Shown here: piece by piece, positions 1-6,494 of the stretch | How positions within the stretch are numbered: the first letter of the stretch is position 1 | How the letters are laid out: every line of letters starts with the position of its first letter | NCBI GenBank assembly: GCA_036231525.1 | Contig: JAZAGZ010000106.1 | Span: forward strand, 1-6,533 | DNA length: 6,533 nt | Direction: 5' to 3' | Origin: UBA6522 sp036231525 | Lineage (GTDB): Bacteria; Pseudomonadota; Gammaproteobacteria; Steroidobacterales; Rariloculaceae | Position numbers and translations under genes: made by a program | Notes under the pieces: model-generated | The model's database searches: none | The model's input: the letters and a program-made list of their open reading frames with translations, nothing else | Told to the model about the DNA's origin: nothing

Positions 1-2776
1 CAACCTAGCTGGCGGATGCTGCGGCACAACACCGAAACATATAAGAATGATTGCTGAGGCTGTCTCAAAGCACAAACCTAGGGCAACGCCTAATCTTCCG
101 ATAACCACGCGATTATCAGGACTAGAACCTCTTAAGGTTGGCCCAGACAGCCTATTTGTAAACGTCGGCGAGCGCACCAACGTCACAGGCTCTATCCAAG
201 TTAAGAAGCTCATCGAAAAAGATGATTACGAACAGGCGCTAACCATTGCGCGGGATCAGGTCGAAAATGGCGCTCAGATCATCGACGTTAATATGGATGA
301 GGGGATGCTAGATTCTGAAGCTGTCATGGATAAGTTCTTGAAGCTGATCGCTTCGGAACCCGATATTGCCCGCGTACCTATTATGATTGACTCCTCCAAA
401 TGGACCGTCATTCAAGCGGGTCTCAAGTGTCTGCAGGGTAAGGGTATTGTTAACTCCATTAGCCTGAAGGAAGGAGAAGAAACTTTTCTCGAACAAGCGC
501 GTGAAATACTGCGCTACGGCGCCGCCGTGGTTGTGATGGCTTTCGACGAAAAGGGCCAAGCGGATACCGTCGAACGAAAATTCAAAATCTGCAAACGATC
601 TTATAACTTACTGATAAACGAAGTCGGCTTCCCGCCTGAAGATATTATCTTTGATCCCAACATCTTTGCAGTCGCCACTGGAATTGACACACATAACGCA
701 TACGGCCTCGCATTTATCGATGCTACTCGCAAGATCAAAGCAGAACTACCGCATTCGTTAGTAAGTGGAGGTGTCAGTAATGTTTCTTTCTCTTTCCGTG
801 GAAACAATATTGTTCGCGAAGCCATGCACTCTACCTTTCTTTATCATGCGATTTCCGCGGGTATGGACATGGGTATCGTCAATGCGGGGCAGCTCACCGT
901 ATATCAGGACATTCCAGAAGACCTTAAAGTCGCGACCGAAGACGTCATTCTTAACCGTCGAAATAACTCCACAGAAAGATTGGTCACTCTTGCGGAACAA
1001 TGTCGCGGTAACAGTGAACAAAAAATAGAAAAAAAGACTTACGAGTGGCGAAGCTGGGCAGTGGAGAAAAGGCTTGAACACTCTTTAGTTCAGGGTATAG
1101 ACACCTTTGTGATTGAGGATGCCGAAAAAGCACGTCTATCTGCGGAGCGGCCCTTAGACGTCATTGAGGGCCCCTTGATGGATGGAATGAATGTGGTCGG
1201 CGACCTCTTTGGTGCGGGCAAGATGTTTCTCCCACAGGTTGTGAAATCGGCTCGCGTTATGAAGAAGGCGGTTGCACACCTGGTTCCTTATATCGAGGAG
1301 GATAAAGCCGAGGCCGCAACAAAAGCTAAAATAGTAGTTGCTACGGTCAAAGGAGATGTCCACGACATTGGAAAAAATATTGTCGGGGTTGTACTCCAAT
1401 GCAATAACTTCGAAGTAATAGACCTTGGCGTCATGGTGCCCGCAGAGAAAATTCTGAGCACTGCAAAAGATATCGGCGCAGATCTAATCGGTCTTTCAGG
1501 TTTGATAACACCTTCACTCGATGAGATGGTTCATACTGCCACTGAAATGCAACGTCAAGGGTTCTCCCTGCCATTGCTGATTGGTGGTGCAACTACCTCC
1601 CCTGCTCACACCAGCGTGAAGATAGACCCCACATACGAAGGACCCGTGGTTTACGTCAAAGACGCTTCTCGGTCCGTCAGTGTGGTGCAAACACTGATAG
1701 GTAAGAAGCGGGAAACCTTTTCAAAACAACTCGAGGAAGAACATTCGAAGCGTCGTGCTCGCCACCAGCAAAAACGAAGCCGTGGGCCAGAACTCGCACT
1801 GAATAAGGCCCGAGCCAACAAATTAACTTTAGATTGGGACGAGTACCAGCCACCGGCCCCCAAAACTCTCGGTTTAAAGATACTCAGCAACTACTCGCTC
1901 GAAACACTTGCCGAGTATATCGACTGGATGCCGTTTTTTAATGCCTGGGAGTTTCACGGTCGATTCCCGGAAATTCTGAACGACCCCATTGTCGGTGAGG
2001 CGAGTCAAACACTCTACTCCGATGCTCAACAATTGCTTCGGCAACTCATTAAGGAAAAATGGCTAACAGCATCTGGGGTAGTAGGATTTTTCCCTGCCAA
2101 CTCCATAGGGGACGATATCGAAATCTATACGAGCAAGAACCGCAAAAATGTTCGAACACGCCTGCATCACCTGCGACAACAACGGCATAAGCGTGCAGAC
2201 CTCCACAATGATTGTCTCGCAGATTTTGTGGCTCCAAGAGATATTGGCGTTGCGGACTATATAGGCGGATTCGCCGTCACAGCAGGAATAGGGCTAGACA
2301 CTCATGTAACACGCTTTGAGGCACAGCACGACGACTATAGCGCTATCATTTTAAAAGCATTAGCTGACCGACTTGCCGAGGCGTTCGCCGAACGACTCCA
2401 TGAGCAGGTGCGGACAGAGTATTGGGGTTACGCCGCACGCGAGCAATTGGATAATAGAGCGCTCATCGCAGAGGAATATCGGGGTATTCGGCCAGCACCA
2501 GGCTACCCCGCCTGCCCCGATCACACCGAGAAAAGCACACTTTGGGAGCTACTAGATGTGGAAAAGAATGCTGGCATCCAACTTACTGAAACATTTGCGA
2601 TGCTTCCGACTGCCGCTGTCAGTGGTTGGTACTTCTCCCACCCCAAATCTAGATACTTTTCTGTGGGCAAAATCGATCGCGATCAGGTTAAGGACTACGC
2701 GGTAAGAAAAGGCTGGACAGTAGCAGAGGCAGAACGTTGGCTTTCACCAAATCTGGGCTATCAAACCTCAGCGTAA
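1..2776 (+). CDS. metH: Cobalamin-dependent methionine synthase, 5' end cut off by window edge
   Basis: Transfers methyl from 5-methyltetrahydrofolate through cobalamin to homocysteine, giving methionine and tetrahydrofolate in the cytosol. Partial: codons are in frame from base 2, and 924 residues are visible of an expected 1,230 or so (E. coli MetH has 1,227). The first visible residues include GGCCGTTP, the end of the homocysteine domain, whose two cysteines are zinc ligands. Counting the ATG at 47 as residue 1: the folate domain has VNVGERTNVTGS (38-49), DPNIFAVATG (203-212) and SGGVSNVSFSFRG (240-252). The cobalamin domain has DVHDIG (437-442) with His439 as the lower axial cobalt ligand, plus Ser484 and Thr488 of SGLITPS. 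The C-terminal AdoMet reactivation domain keeps Asp626 and RPAPGY (815-820). These match E. coli His759, Ser804, Thr808, Asp946, Arg1134 and Tyr1139. All modules are intact and in frame, so this looks like a working full-length enzyme. It converges with the MoeB/ThiF gene. Its start and any upstream control lie outside the window. Confidence 0.98.
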   Translation, partial: NLAGGCCGTTPKHIRMIAEAVSKHKPRATPNLPITTRLSGLEPLKVGPDSLFVNVGERTNVTGSIQVKKLIEKDDYEQALTIARDQVENGAQIIDVNMDEGMLDSEAVMDKFLKLIASEPDIARVPIMIDSSKWTVIQAGLKCLQGKGIVNSISLKEGEETFLEQAREILRYGAAVVVMAFDEKGQADTVERKFKICKRSYNLLINEVGFPPEDIIFDPNIFAVATGIDTHNAYGLAFIDATRKIKAELPHSLVSGGVSNVSFSFRGNNIVREAMHSTFLYHAISAGMDMGIVNAGQLTVYQDIPEDLKVATEDVILNRRNNSTERLVTLAEQCRGNSEQKIEKKTYEWRSWAVEKRLEHSLVQGIDTFVIEDAEKARLSAERPLDVIEGPLMDGMNVVGDLFGAGKMFLPQVVKSARVMKKAVAHLVPYIEEDKAEAATKAKIVVATVKGDVHDIGKNIVGVVLQCNNFEVIDLGVMVPAEKILSTAKDIGADLIGLSGLITPSLDEMVHTATEMQRQGFSLPLLIGGATTSPAHTSVKIDPTYEGPVVYVKDASRSVSVVQTLIGKKRETFSKQLEEEHSKRRARHQQKRSRGPELALNKARANKLTLDWDEYQPPAPKTLGLKILSNYSLETLAEYIDWMPFFNAWEFHGRFPEILNDPIVGEASQTLYSDAQQLLRQLIKEKWLTASGVVGFFPANSIGDDIEIYTSKNRKNVRTRLHHLRQQRHKRADLHNDCLADFVAPRDIGVADYIGGFAVTAGIGLDTHVTRFEAQHDDYSAIILKALADRLAEAFAERLHEQVRTEYWGYAAREQLDNRALIAEEYRGIRPAPGYPACPDHTEKSTLWELLDVEKNAGIQLTETFAMLPTAAVSGWYFSHPKSRYFSVGKIDRDQVKDYAVRKGWTVAEAERWLSPNLGYQTSA

Positions 2777-2787
2777 TCGATTGAGAA

Positions 2788-2824
2788 TGGTTTTTTGCTC
2801 TAAAAAGCGCAAGCCGGAAAACCA
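2788..2824. terminator. Possible bidirectional terminator hairpin between convergent genes
   Basis: An imperfect inverted repeat sits in the 51-base gap between the metH and MoeB/ThiF stop codons. The outer arms TGGTTTT (2788-2794) and AAAACCA (2818-2824) pair perfectly over 7 bases. The inner arms 2795-2801 and 2806-2812 pair at 6 of 7 positions around an AAAA loop. The two stems are separated on one side by an unpaired GCCGG (2813-2817). The position suits a terminator shared by two converging transcripts. Neither strand has a clean U tract directly after the stem, and the outer arms are A/T rich, so the assignment is weak. Confidence 0.3.
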
Positions 2825-2827
2825 CTG

Positions 2828-3559
2828 TTATGCTTGGCAATCCAGACACTCGGGATCTATTTTTAACGCAACGTCCCGCCATTCCCCCCGCTTCCCATCC
2901 CAAAGGTGCAACCGATTGTGAAGCGCGGAATCCAACCCTAACAGTAACTTCAACGCCTCCATTGCCATAAGCGTACCAATCACCCCTGGTACCGGCGCCA
3001 CAACGCCGGCACCTTGGCAATTCCCAAGCCACTCATCTTCGTCACAGTAGAGACAGCGATAACATGGTCCGGTTCCCATGTTTGAAAATACGGATAGTTG
3101 ACCTTCAAAGCGTACGGCAGCACCTGTTACGAGCGGTACACGCGCCTTTACTGCCGCACGATTTACGGCTAATCGAGTAGCAAAATTATCAGTTCCGTCA
3201 AGTACTATGGACACCGATTCAATATGTGAAAGAAGCTCCTCTGGACTTAGTCTCTCGCTGAGACAGCTTATTCGGGTATCAGGGTTCATGAGGTTTAGCC
3301 GTTTCCGTGCAGCGTCTACTTTTAACTTACCGACATCGCGAGATTCATAAAGAATTTGGCGCGATAAGTTAGTTTCATCCACGCGATCAAAGTCGTTCAA
3401 AATCAGCGTGCCTACTCCGCTCCCAACCAAATATTGTGCAGCCGAGCACCCTAGCCCCCCCAACCCCACAATAAGTACGCGTCCCTTGCCTATTCGCGCC
3501 TGCCCCTCCTGACCTATCTCTGGTAACACTTCATGTCGAGCATAGCGACTAGAGGTCAC
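2828..3559 (-). CDS. moeB: MoeB/ThiF family sulfur-carrier adenylyltransferase
   Basis: E1-like enzyme of 243 residues (E. coli MoeB has 249). The family adenylates the C-terminal glycine of a small ubiquitin-like sulfur carrier (MoaD or ThiS) so that sulfur can be loaded for molybdopterin or thiamine thiazole synthesis. Visible motifs are the nucleotide-binding loop GLGGLG (32-37), the acidic DFD (56-58), the arginine of LSRQ (65-68) and DGTDN (121-125). The structural zinc site is CYRC (166-169) paired with CLDC (238-241). NCQGAGVVAP carries Cys181, aligned with the ThiF/MoeB active-site cysteine. No rhodanese domain follows, so it is the short form. The start is GTG at 3559, whose GTGA overlaps the prmC stop, with AGGGAG 6 bases upstream. 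The symbol moeB rests partly on the prfA-prmC-moeB order seen in Pseudomonas. Sequence alone does not exclude ThiF, because LSRQIL and the DGKRGEWR region look somewhat ThiF-like. Confidence 0.9.
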   Translation of the reverse strand: MTSSRYARHEVLPEIGQEGQARIGKGRVLIVGLGGLGCSAAQYLVGSGVGTLILNDFDRVDETNLSRQILYESRDVGKLKVDAARKRLNLMNPDTRISCLSERLSPEELLSHIESVSIVLDGTDNFATRLAVNRAAVKARVPLVTGAAVRFEGQLSVFSNMGTGPCYRCLYCDEDEWLGNCQGAGVVAPVPGVIGTLMAMEALKLLLGLDSALHNRLHLWDGKRGEWRDVALKIDPECLDCQA

Positions 3560-4419
3560 GCAACTCTCCCTAGGGTGACTCGGTCATGGCCAGCTAAATC
3601 TTGATGCGTCTCTATCGATCGGAACCCATTAGCTCGCAGTAATTTTGAAACGGTAAGTTTCTGATCGTAACCGTGCTCCAACAAGAGAGTGCCGCCCGGC
3701 ACCAACGCTTGCGGTGCACCAGCAATAATTTCACGGAGCGAAGCGAGCCCGTCCATCCCTCCATCTAGGGCCTCATGCGGCTCATGTCGAAGATCTCCAT
3801 CAAGCAGACGTGGGTCCTCTCGACCAACGTATGGTGGATTGCTAACAATGAATCCAAACTGTTGTTCGCCCAGCGCTTTAAACCAGCTTGAAAAGATCCA
3901 CTCGATCTCGAGACCCAATCGGGATCCATTTTTTGAAGCAATACTCAGAGCAGCTTCGCTCGCATCTACTGCAACAACGCTGGCATTAGGCCTTTGTTGT
4001 TTAATGGCTAACGCGATAGCCCCACATCCAGTGCCAAGATCTAAAACCTTAGCCACTCCCATCGGGGCTATATGCCTGAGTAATTGGTCAACCAGTATTT
4101 CAGTCTCAGGCCGGGGAACTAGAGTATCCGACGAAACCTGCAAATTCATTGAATAGAACTCCTTATGACCCGTCAGGTAGGCCAATGGAATACCTTTTGC
4201 CCGTCTATACATTAGTGTCCGAAACTCCTTTGCAAGCTTCCTTGATATCGCGCGCTCAGGGAACGCCATCACGGCACTTCTAGACCGATGTGTGAGAGCA
4301 GCCATCAAGACCTCTGCATCCAGCCTTGGACTCATGCTGTTTGATGCAAGCAGACGCACACCCCAATCAAGCAACCCACCAGTATTTACAGGGTCTAGTT
4401 GTACGTGCTCAGAAATCAT
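3556..4419 (-). CDS. prmC: Release factor glutamine N5-methyltransferase PrmC (HemK)
   Basis: Uses S-adenosylmethionine to methylate the glutamine of the GGQ motif in release factors RF1 and RF2, which speeds peptide release. The length of 287 residues is close to E. coli PrmC (277). The first 85 or so residues form the helical substrate-recognition region, ending in GIPLAYLTGHKEFY (76-89). The methyltransferase fold follows with VPRPETE (101-107), the AdoMet loop LDLGTGCG (126-133), the acidic VDAS (151-154) and the catalytic NPPY (194-197). NPPY holds the substrate glutamine and is typical of N-methyltransferases acting on planar amide or amino groups. EHG (248-250) near the end is also typical of the family. 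The ATG at 4419 lies 8 bases after the prfA stop with only a weak TAAGA upstream, so translation probably depends on ribosomes finishing prfA. Its stop codon overlaps the next gene. It was once thought to be a haem biosynthesis gene, hence hemK. Confidence 0.97.
   Translation of the reverse strand: MISEHVQLDPVNTGGLLDWGVRLLASNSMSPRLDAEVLMAALTHRSRSAVMAFPERAISRKLAKEFRTLMYRRAKGIPLAYLTGHKEFYSMNLQVSSDTLVPRPETEILVDQLLRHIAPMGVAKVLDLGTGCGAIALAIKQQRPNASVVAVDASEAALSIASKNGSRLGLEIEWIFSSWFKALGEQQFGFIVSNPPYVGREDPRLLDGDLRHEPHEALDGGMDGLASLREIIAGAPQALVPGGTLLLEHGYDQKLTVSKLLRANGFRSIETHQDLAGHDRVTLGRVA
3566..3571 (-). promoter_or_regulatory. Ribosome binding site of the MoeB/ThiF gene
   Basis: On the - strand this reads AGGGAG, with 6 bases between it and the GTG at 3559. 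It lies inside the end of prmC. It supports the GTG start; the next in-frame ATG is residue 91, inside the fold. Confidence 0.65.
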
Positions 4420-4427
4420 GGCGAATC

Positions 4428-5510
4428 TTACGAAGAAACCTCTGCAAGCCGTTCAGCCTGATGCTCACGGGTCAGTGGATCAACAAGCTGATCCAGACTC
4501 CCCTCCAAAATCTCACTCAGCTTGTGGAGAGTGAGATTAATACGATGATCTGCTACTCGGTGCTCCGGAAAGTTATATGTGCGAATACGTTCGGATCGAT
4601 CACCAGATCCAACGAGGTTACGACGACGTTCAGCAGTTTCGTTTTGTTGACGTGTAACCTCTGCATCTCTTAACCGCGCATGCAGCAAGGACATGGCCCT
4701 CGCACGATTCTTGTGCTGCGAACGCTCATCTTGACACTCCACTACGATGCCCGTAGGCAGATGCGTCAGACGAACTGCTGAATCGGTTTTGTTGACATGC
4801 TGTCCACCTGCACCGGAAGCACGATAAGTATCAACACGCAGATCAGCAGAATCAATATTTACATCCCCTACGTCCTCCGGTTCTGGCAACACCGCCACCG
4901 TGCATGCCGATGTATGAATGCGCCCCTGAGATTCCGTCTCGGGAACCCGCTGGACCCTATGAGCGCCCGATTCGAACTTCAACTTTGCGTAAGCCCCTTT
5001 ACCAATGACGCGACTGATGATCTCCTTGTAGCCTCCATGATCACCTTCGCTGAGGCTAAGTATCTCAATCTGCCATTTGTTATTTTCTGCATACTTTTTG
5101 TACATGCGAAAAAGATCTCCTGCGAAAATCGCCGCCTCATCACCCCCGGTTCCTGCACGAATTTCCAGATACAAATTTGCATCGTCATCCGGATCTACGG
5201 GCACAAGATGTAGCGTCAACTTTTCTTGCTGAGTTTCGCTCTGCCTCAACAACACTTCGAGTTCTTCTTCACATAACTTTTTCATCCCTGGATCACCACC
5301 AGCTAATATTTCCTCTGCCGCCTCAATATCCCGCTGAAGTTTTTGGTATGAGGTGAAGTCTCTAACCAACGGTTCTAATCGTGAATATTCCTTGGAAAGA
5401 TCACGAAAACGAACCTGATCCGCTATTGTCTCAGGTTGACTTAGTAGGTGGCCGATTTCTTCGAAGCGCTCAGCGAGTACAGTCAGCTTTACGTGGATTG
5501 ACTCTTTCAC
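4428..5510 (-). CDS. prfA: Peptide chain release factor 1
   Basis: Recognises UAA and UAG stop codons in the ribosomal A site and triggers hydrolysis of peptidyl-tRNA. The protein has 360 residues, the same as E. coli RF1. The N-terminal helical domain covers roughly residues 1-105. EIRAGTGGDEAAIFAGDLFRMY follows from 116. The tripeptide PET at 190-192, in RVPETESQGRIHTS, is the PxT anticodon mimic that marks RF1 rather than RF2 (SPF). GAGGQHVN (233-240) is the peptidyl-transferase loop, with Gln237 the residue methylated by PrmC, which is encoded next. GIVVECQDERSQHKNRA (254-270) and the downstream NRTYNFP-like RIRTYNFP are also conserved. The start is GTG at 5510, overlapping the mscS stop as GTGA, with GAAGG 6 bases upstream, and it matches the E. 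coli N terminus. The gene ends in TAA. RF2 uses a programmed frameshift; RF1 does not, and none is seen here. Confidence 0.98.
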   Translation of the reverse strand: MKESIHVKLTVLAERFEEIGHLLSQPETIADQVRFRDLSKEYSRLEPLVRDFTSYQKLQRDIEAAEEILAGGDPGMKKLCEEELEVLLRQSETQQEKLTLHLVPVDPDDDANLYLEIRAGTGGDEAAIFAGDLFRMYKKYAENNKWQIEILSLSEGDHGGYKEIISRVIGKGAYAKLKFESGAHRVQRVPETESQGRIHTSACTVAVLPEPEDVGDVNIDSADLRVDTYRASGAGGQHVNKTDSAVRLTHLPTGIVVECQDERSQHKNRARAMSLLHARLRDAEVTRQQNETAERRRNLVGSGDRSERIRTYNFPEHRVADHRINLTLHKLSEILEGSLDQLVDPLTREHQAERLAEVSS

Positions 5511-6358
5511 GATGAGCCTTCAAGGTCACCACTCACGATGTGCAACCCACGCTGAGGATAGGGTATAGACAGCCCGGCATGCTCTAAAGCCCGTTTGATA
5601 TTCTCTAAAAGATCACTGCGAACGGCCCAGTAATCATCACACTGCACCCATGGCCTCACCGCAATGTTCACACTGCTCTCACCGAGTTCGGCAAGTAGCA
5701 TGGTAGGCACGGGATCATCAAGGATACGAGCATCCTGACTCAGAACACCTTGGATAAGTGCCCTGGCCCTCACAATGTCATCTTCATACCCAATACTGAT
5801 TACGAGATCGATCCGCCGTGTTTTCTCCGCGGAATAGTTCGTGATGGTATCTGCGTAAATTAACGAATTAGGCACAGTAACGACGCGATTATCACCAGTC
5901 TTTAACACAGTGTTAAAAATCTTAATGCTTTGCACCGAACCAGAGATTCCGGCAGCTTCGATAAAGTCCCCCGTCTTGAATGGTCGGAATATTATGAGCA
6001 TAACGCCCGCTGAAAAGTTAGACAGAGAATCCTTTAGAGCGAGCCCCACTGCGAGACCGGCCGCACCAAGAATAGCGAGAAAATTAGTCGTGTTCACCCC
6101 CAGCGCACTTAACGCGGTCAACACTACAAAAACCATCAGGAGAATGTATATCAGACTAGAGAGAAAACGGGATAGAGTTTTGTCCATCTCTACGCCTGTG
6201 GCAACGCGATCAAAACAGCCTATGATCGCTTTGGCTACCCAGCGACCGACTAGAAGAATAACCAAGGCAGCCAGAATACTCCCACTCAAACTCAAGATTA
6301 GGGACGTAACAACCTCTGGGTCCAATTGGGTACCAAGAGCGTCTAGTAAATTCTCCAT
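5507..6358 (-). CDS. mscS: MscS-family small-conductance mechanosensitive channel
   Basis: Inner-membrane homoheptameric channel that opens under membrane tension and releases solutes after osmotic downshock. The ATG at 6358 gives 283 residues (E. coli MscS has 286), with a short N terminus like MscS and no large extra domain. Three membrane helices fall near 20-40, 64-87 and 92-125. TM3 has LGAAGLAVGLALKDSLSNF; Leu102 and Leu106 align with the pore-seal Leu105 and Leu109 of E. coli. FRPFKTGDF (124-132) leads into the beta domain, with VPNS (162-165) and ITNYS (172-176). The C-terminal cage ends with SIPYPQRGLHI (264-274). Lys109-Asp110 stand where E. coli has Gln112-Gly113. This start was chosen because AGGGAGG lies 5 bases upstream. 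The longer GTG start at 6397 lacks a ribosome site and begins inside a hairpin. The stop overlaps the prfA start, so this gene probably heads the operon. It could be an MscS paralogue rather than the main channel. Confidence 0.95.
   Translation of the reverse strand: MENLLDALGTQLDPEVVTSLILSLSGSILAALVILLVGRWVAKAIIGCFDRVATGVEMDKTLSRFLSSLIYILLMVFVVLTALSALGVNTTNFLAILGAAGLAVGLALKDSLSNFSAGVMLIIFRPFKTGDFIEAAGISGSVQSIKIFNTVLKTGDNRVVTVPNSLIYADTITNYSAEKTRRIDLVISIGYEDDIVRARALIQGVLSQDARILDDPVPTMLLAELGESSVNIAVRPWVQCDDYWAVRSDLLENIKRALEHAGLSIPYPQRGLHIVSGDLEGSS
5517..5521 (-). promoter_or_regulatory. Ribosome binding site of prfA
   Basis: On the - strand this reads GAAGG, 6 bases before the GTG at 5510 and inside the last codons of mscS. 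It supports a GTG start in a GTGA stop/start overlap, so prfA may be translated both independently and by coupling to mscS. Confidence 0.6.
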
Positions 6359-6363
6359 GCGAG

Positions 6364-6370
6364 CCTCCCT
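6364..6370 (-). promoter_or_regulatory. Strong ribosome binding site that sets the mscS start
   Basis: On the - strand this reads AGGGAGG, close to a full Shine-Dalgarno match, with 5 bases before the ATG at 6358. It is the strongest such site in the window. It argues for the 283-residue form over a form 13 residues longer from the GTG at 6397. Confidence 0.8.
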
Positions 6371-6396
6371 GTCATTGATATGCTTGCGAAACAGCA

Positions 6397-6412
6397 CACG
6401 CCGAGTGGCGTG
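6397..6412. other. GC-rich hairpin in the mscS leader
   Basis: CACGCC (6397-6402) and GGCGTG (6407-6412) form a perfect 6-base stem around GAGT. An alternative pairing takes in the flanking AGCAC and GTGCT if two bases bulge out. It lies about 40 bases upstream of the mscS ATG, in the region between the divergent genes. There is no clean U tract on either strand, so a terminator is not supported. It could be a leader structure, a protein site or chance. Confidence 0.35.
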
Positions 6413-6494
6413 CTAAATTGTCGAAGAATCACCTCATTAGCACAAGTTGAACGTTTCAGAGCTAACCAATCAGGTATAGTCTGACATCAAGTTC

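Larger units (their letters stand above)
6359..6494. promoter_or_regulatory. Divergent intergenic region, probable site of both promoters
   Basis: These 136 bases separate mscS on the - strand from the start of a + strand gene. The promoter of the mscS-prfA-prmC-moeB operon should lie here. On the + strand, TATAGT (6475-6480) is a fair -10 element, but the candidate -35 hexamers TTTCAG (6454-6459) and TTGAAC (6447-6452) are spaced 15 and 22 bases from it, neither ideal. On the - strand, TTGTGC followed 17 bases later by GACAAT (4 of 6 to consensus) is possible but weak. I cannot fix either promoter. Apart from the hairpin at 6397-6412, no operator or riboswitch is recognisable. Confidence 0.4.

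Noticed and set aside
758..1081. Overlapping open frames on both strands inside metH
   Set aside because: The MetH frame is continuous and conserved here. The others have no supporting features.
47..2776. A split MetH lacking the homocysteine domain, as found in some betaproteobacteria
   Set aside because: The frame continues to the window edge and already contains the zinc-binding GGCC motif of that domain.
2688..3032. Open frame of 114 codons on the - strand across the metH/moeB junction
   Set aside because: It overlaps both real genes in a different frame, and its sequence resembles nothing known.
3689..4156. Open frame of 155 codons on the + strand opposite prmC
   Set aside because: Antisense to a well-conserved PrmC. 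The composition is low in sense (Ser, Pro and Arg rich) and there is no ribosome site or family match I recognise.
4797..5213. Open frame of 138 codons on the + strand opposite prfA
   Set aside because: It lies wholly inside the conserved RF1 gene and is rich in Ile, Cys and Arg with no domain. A shadow frame.
6356..6397. Longer mscS product starting at GTG 6397
   Set aside because: No ribosome site precedes it and it begins in a hairpin, whereas the ATG at 6358 has AGGGAGG 5 bases upstream and fits the length of E. coli MscS.
5910..6416. Open frame of 168 codons on the + strand opposite mscS
   Set aside because: It is antisense to a clear MscS gene. Its product is rich in Arg, Thr and Ala with no recognisable fold, as expected of a mirror frame.
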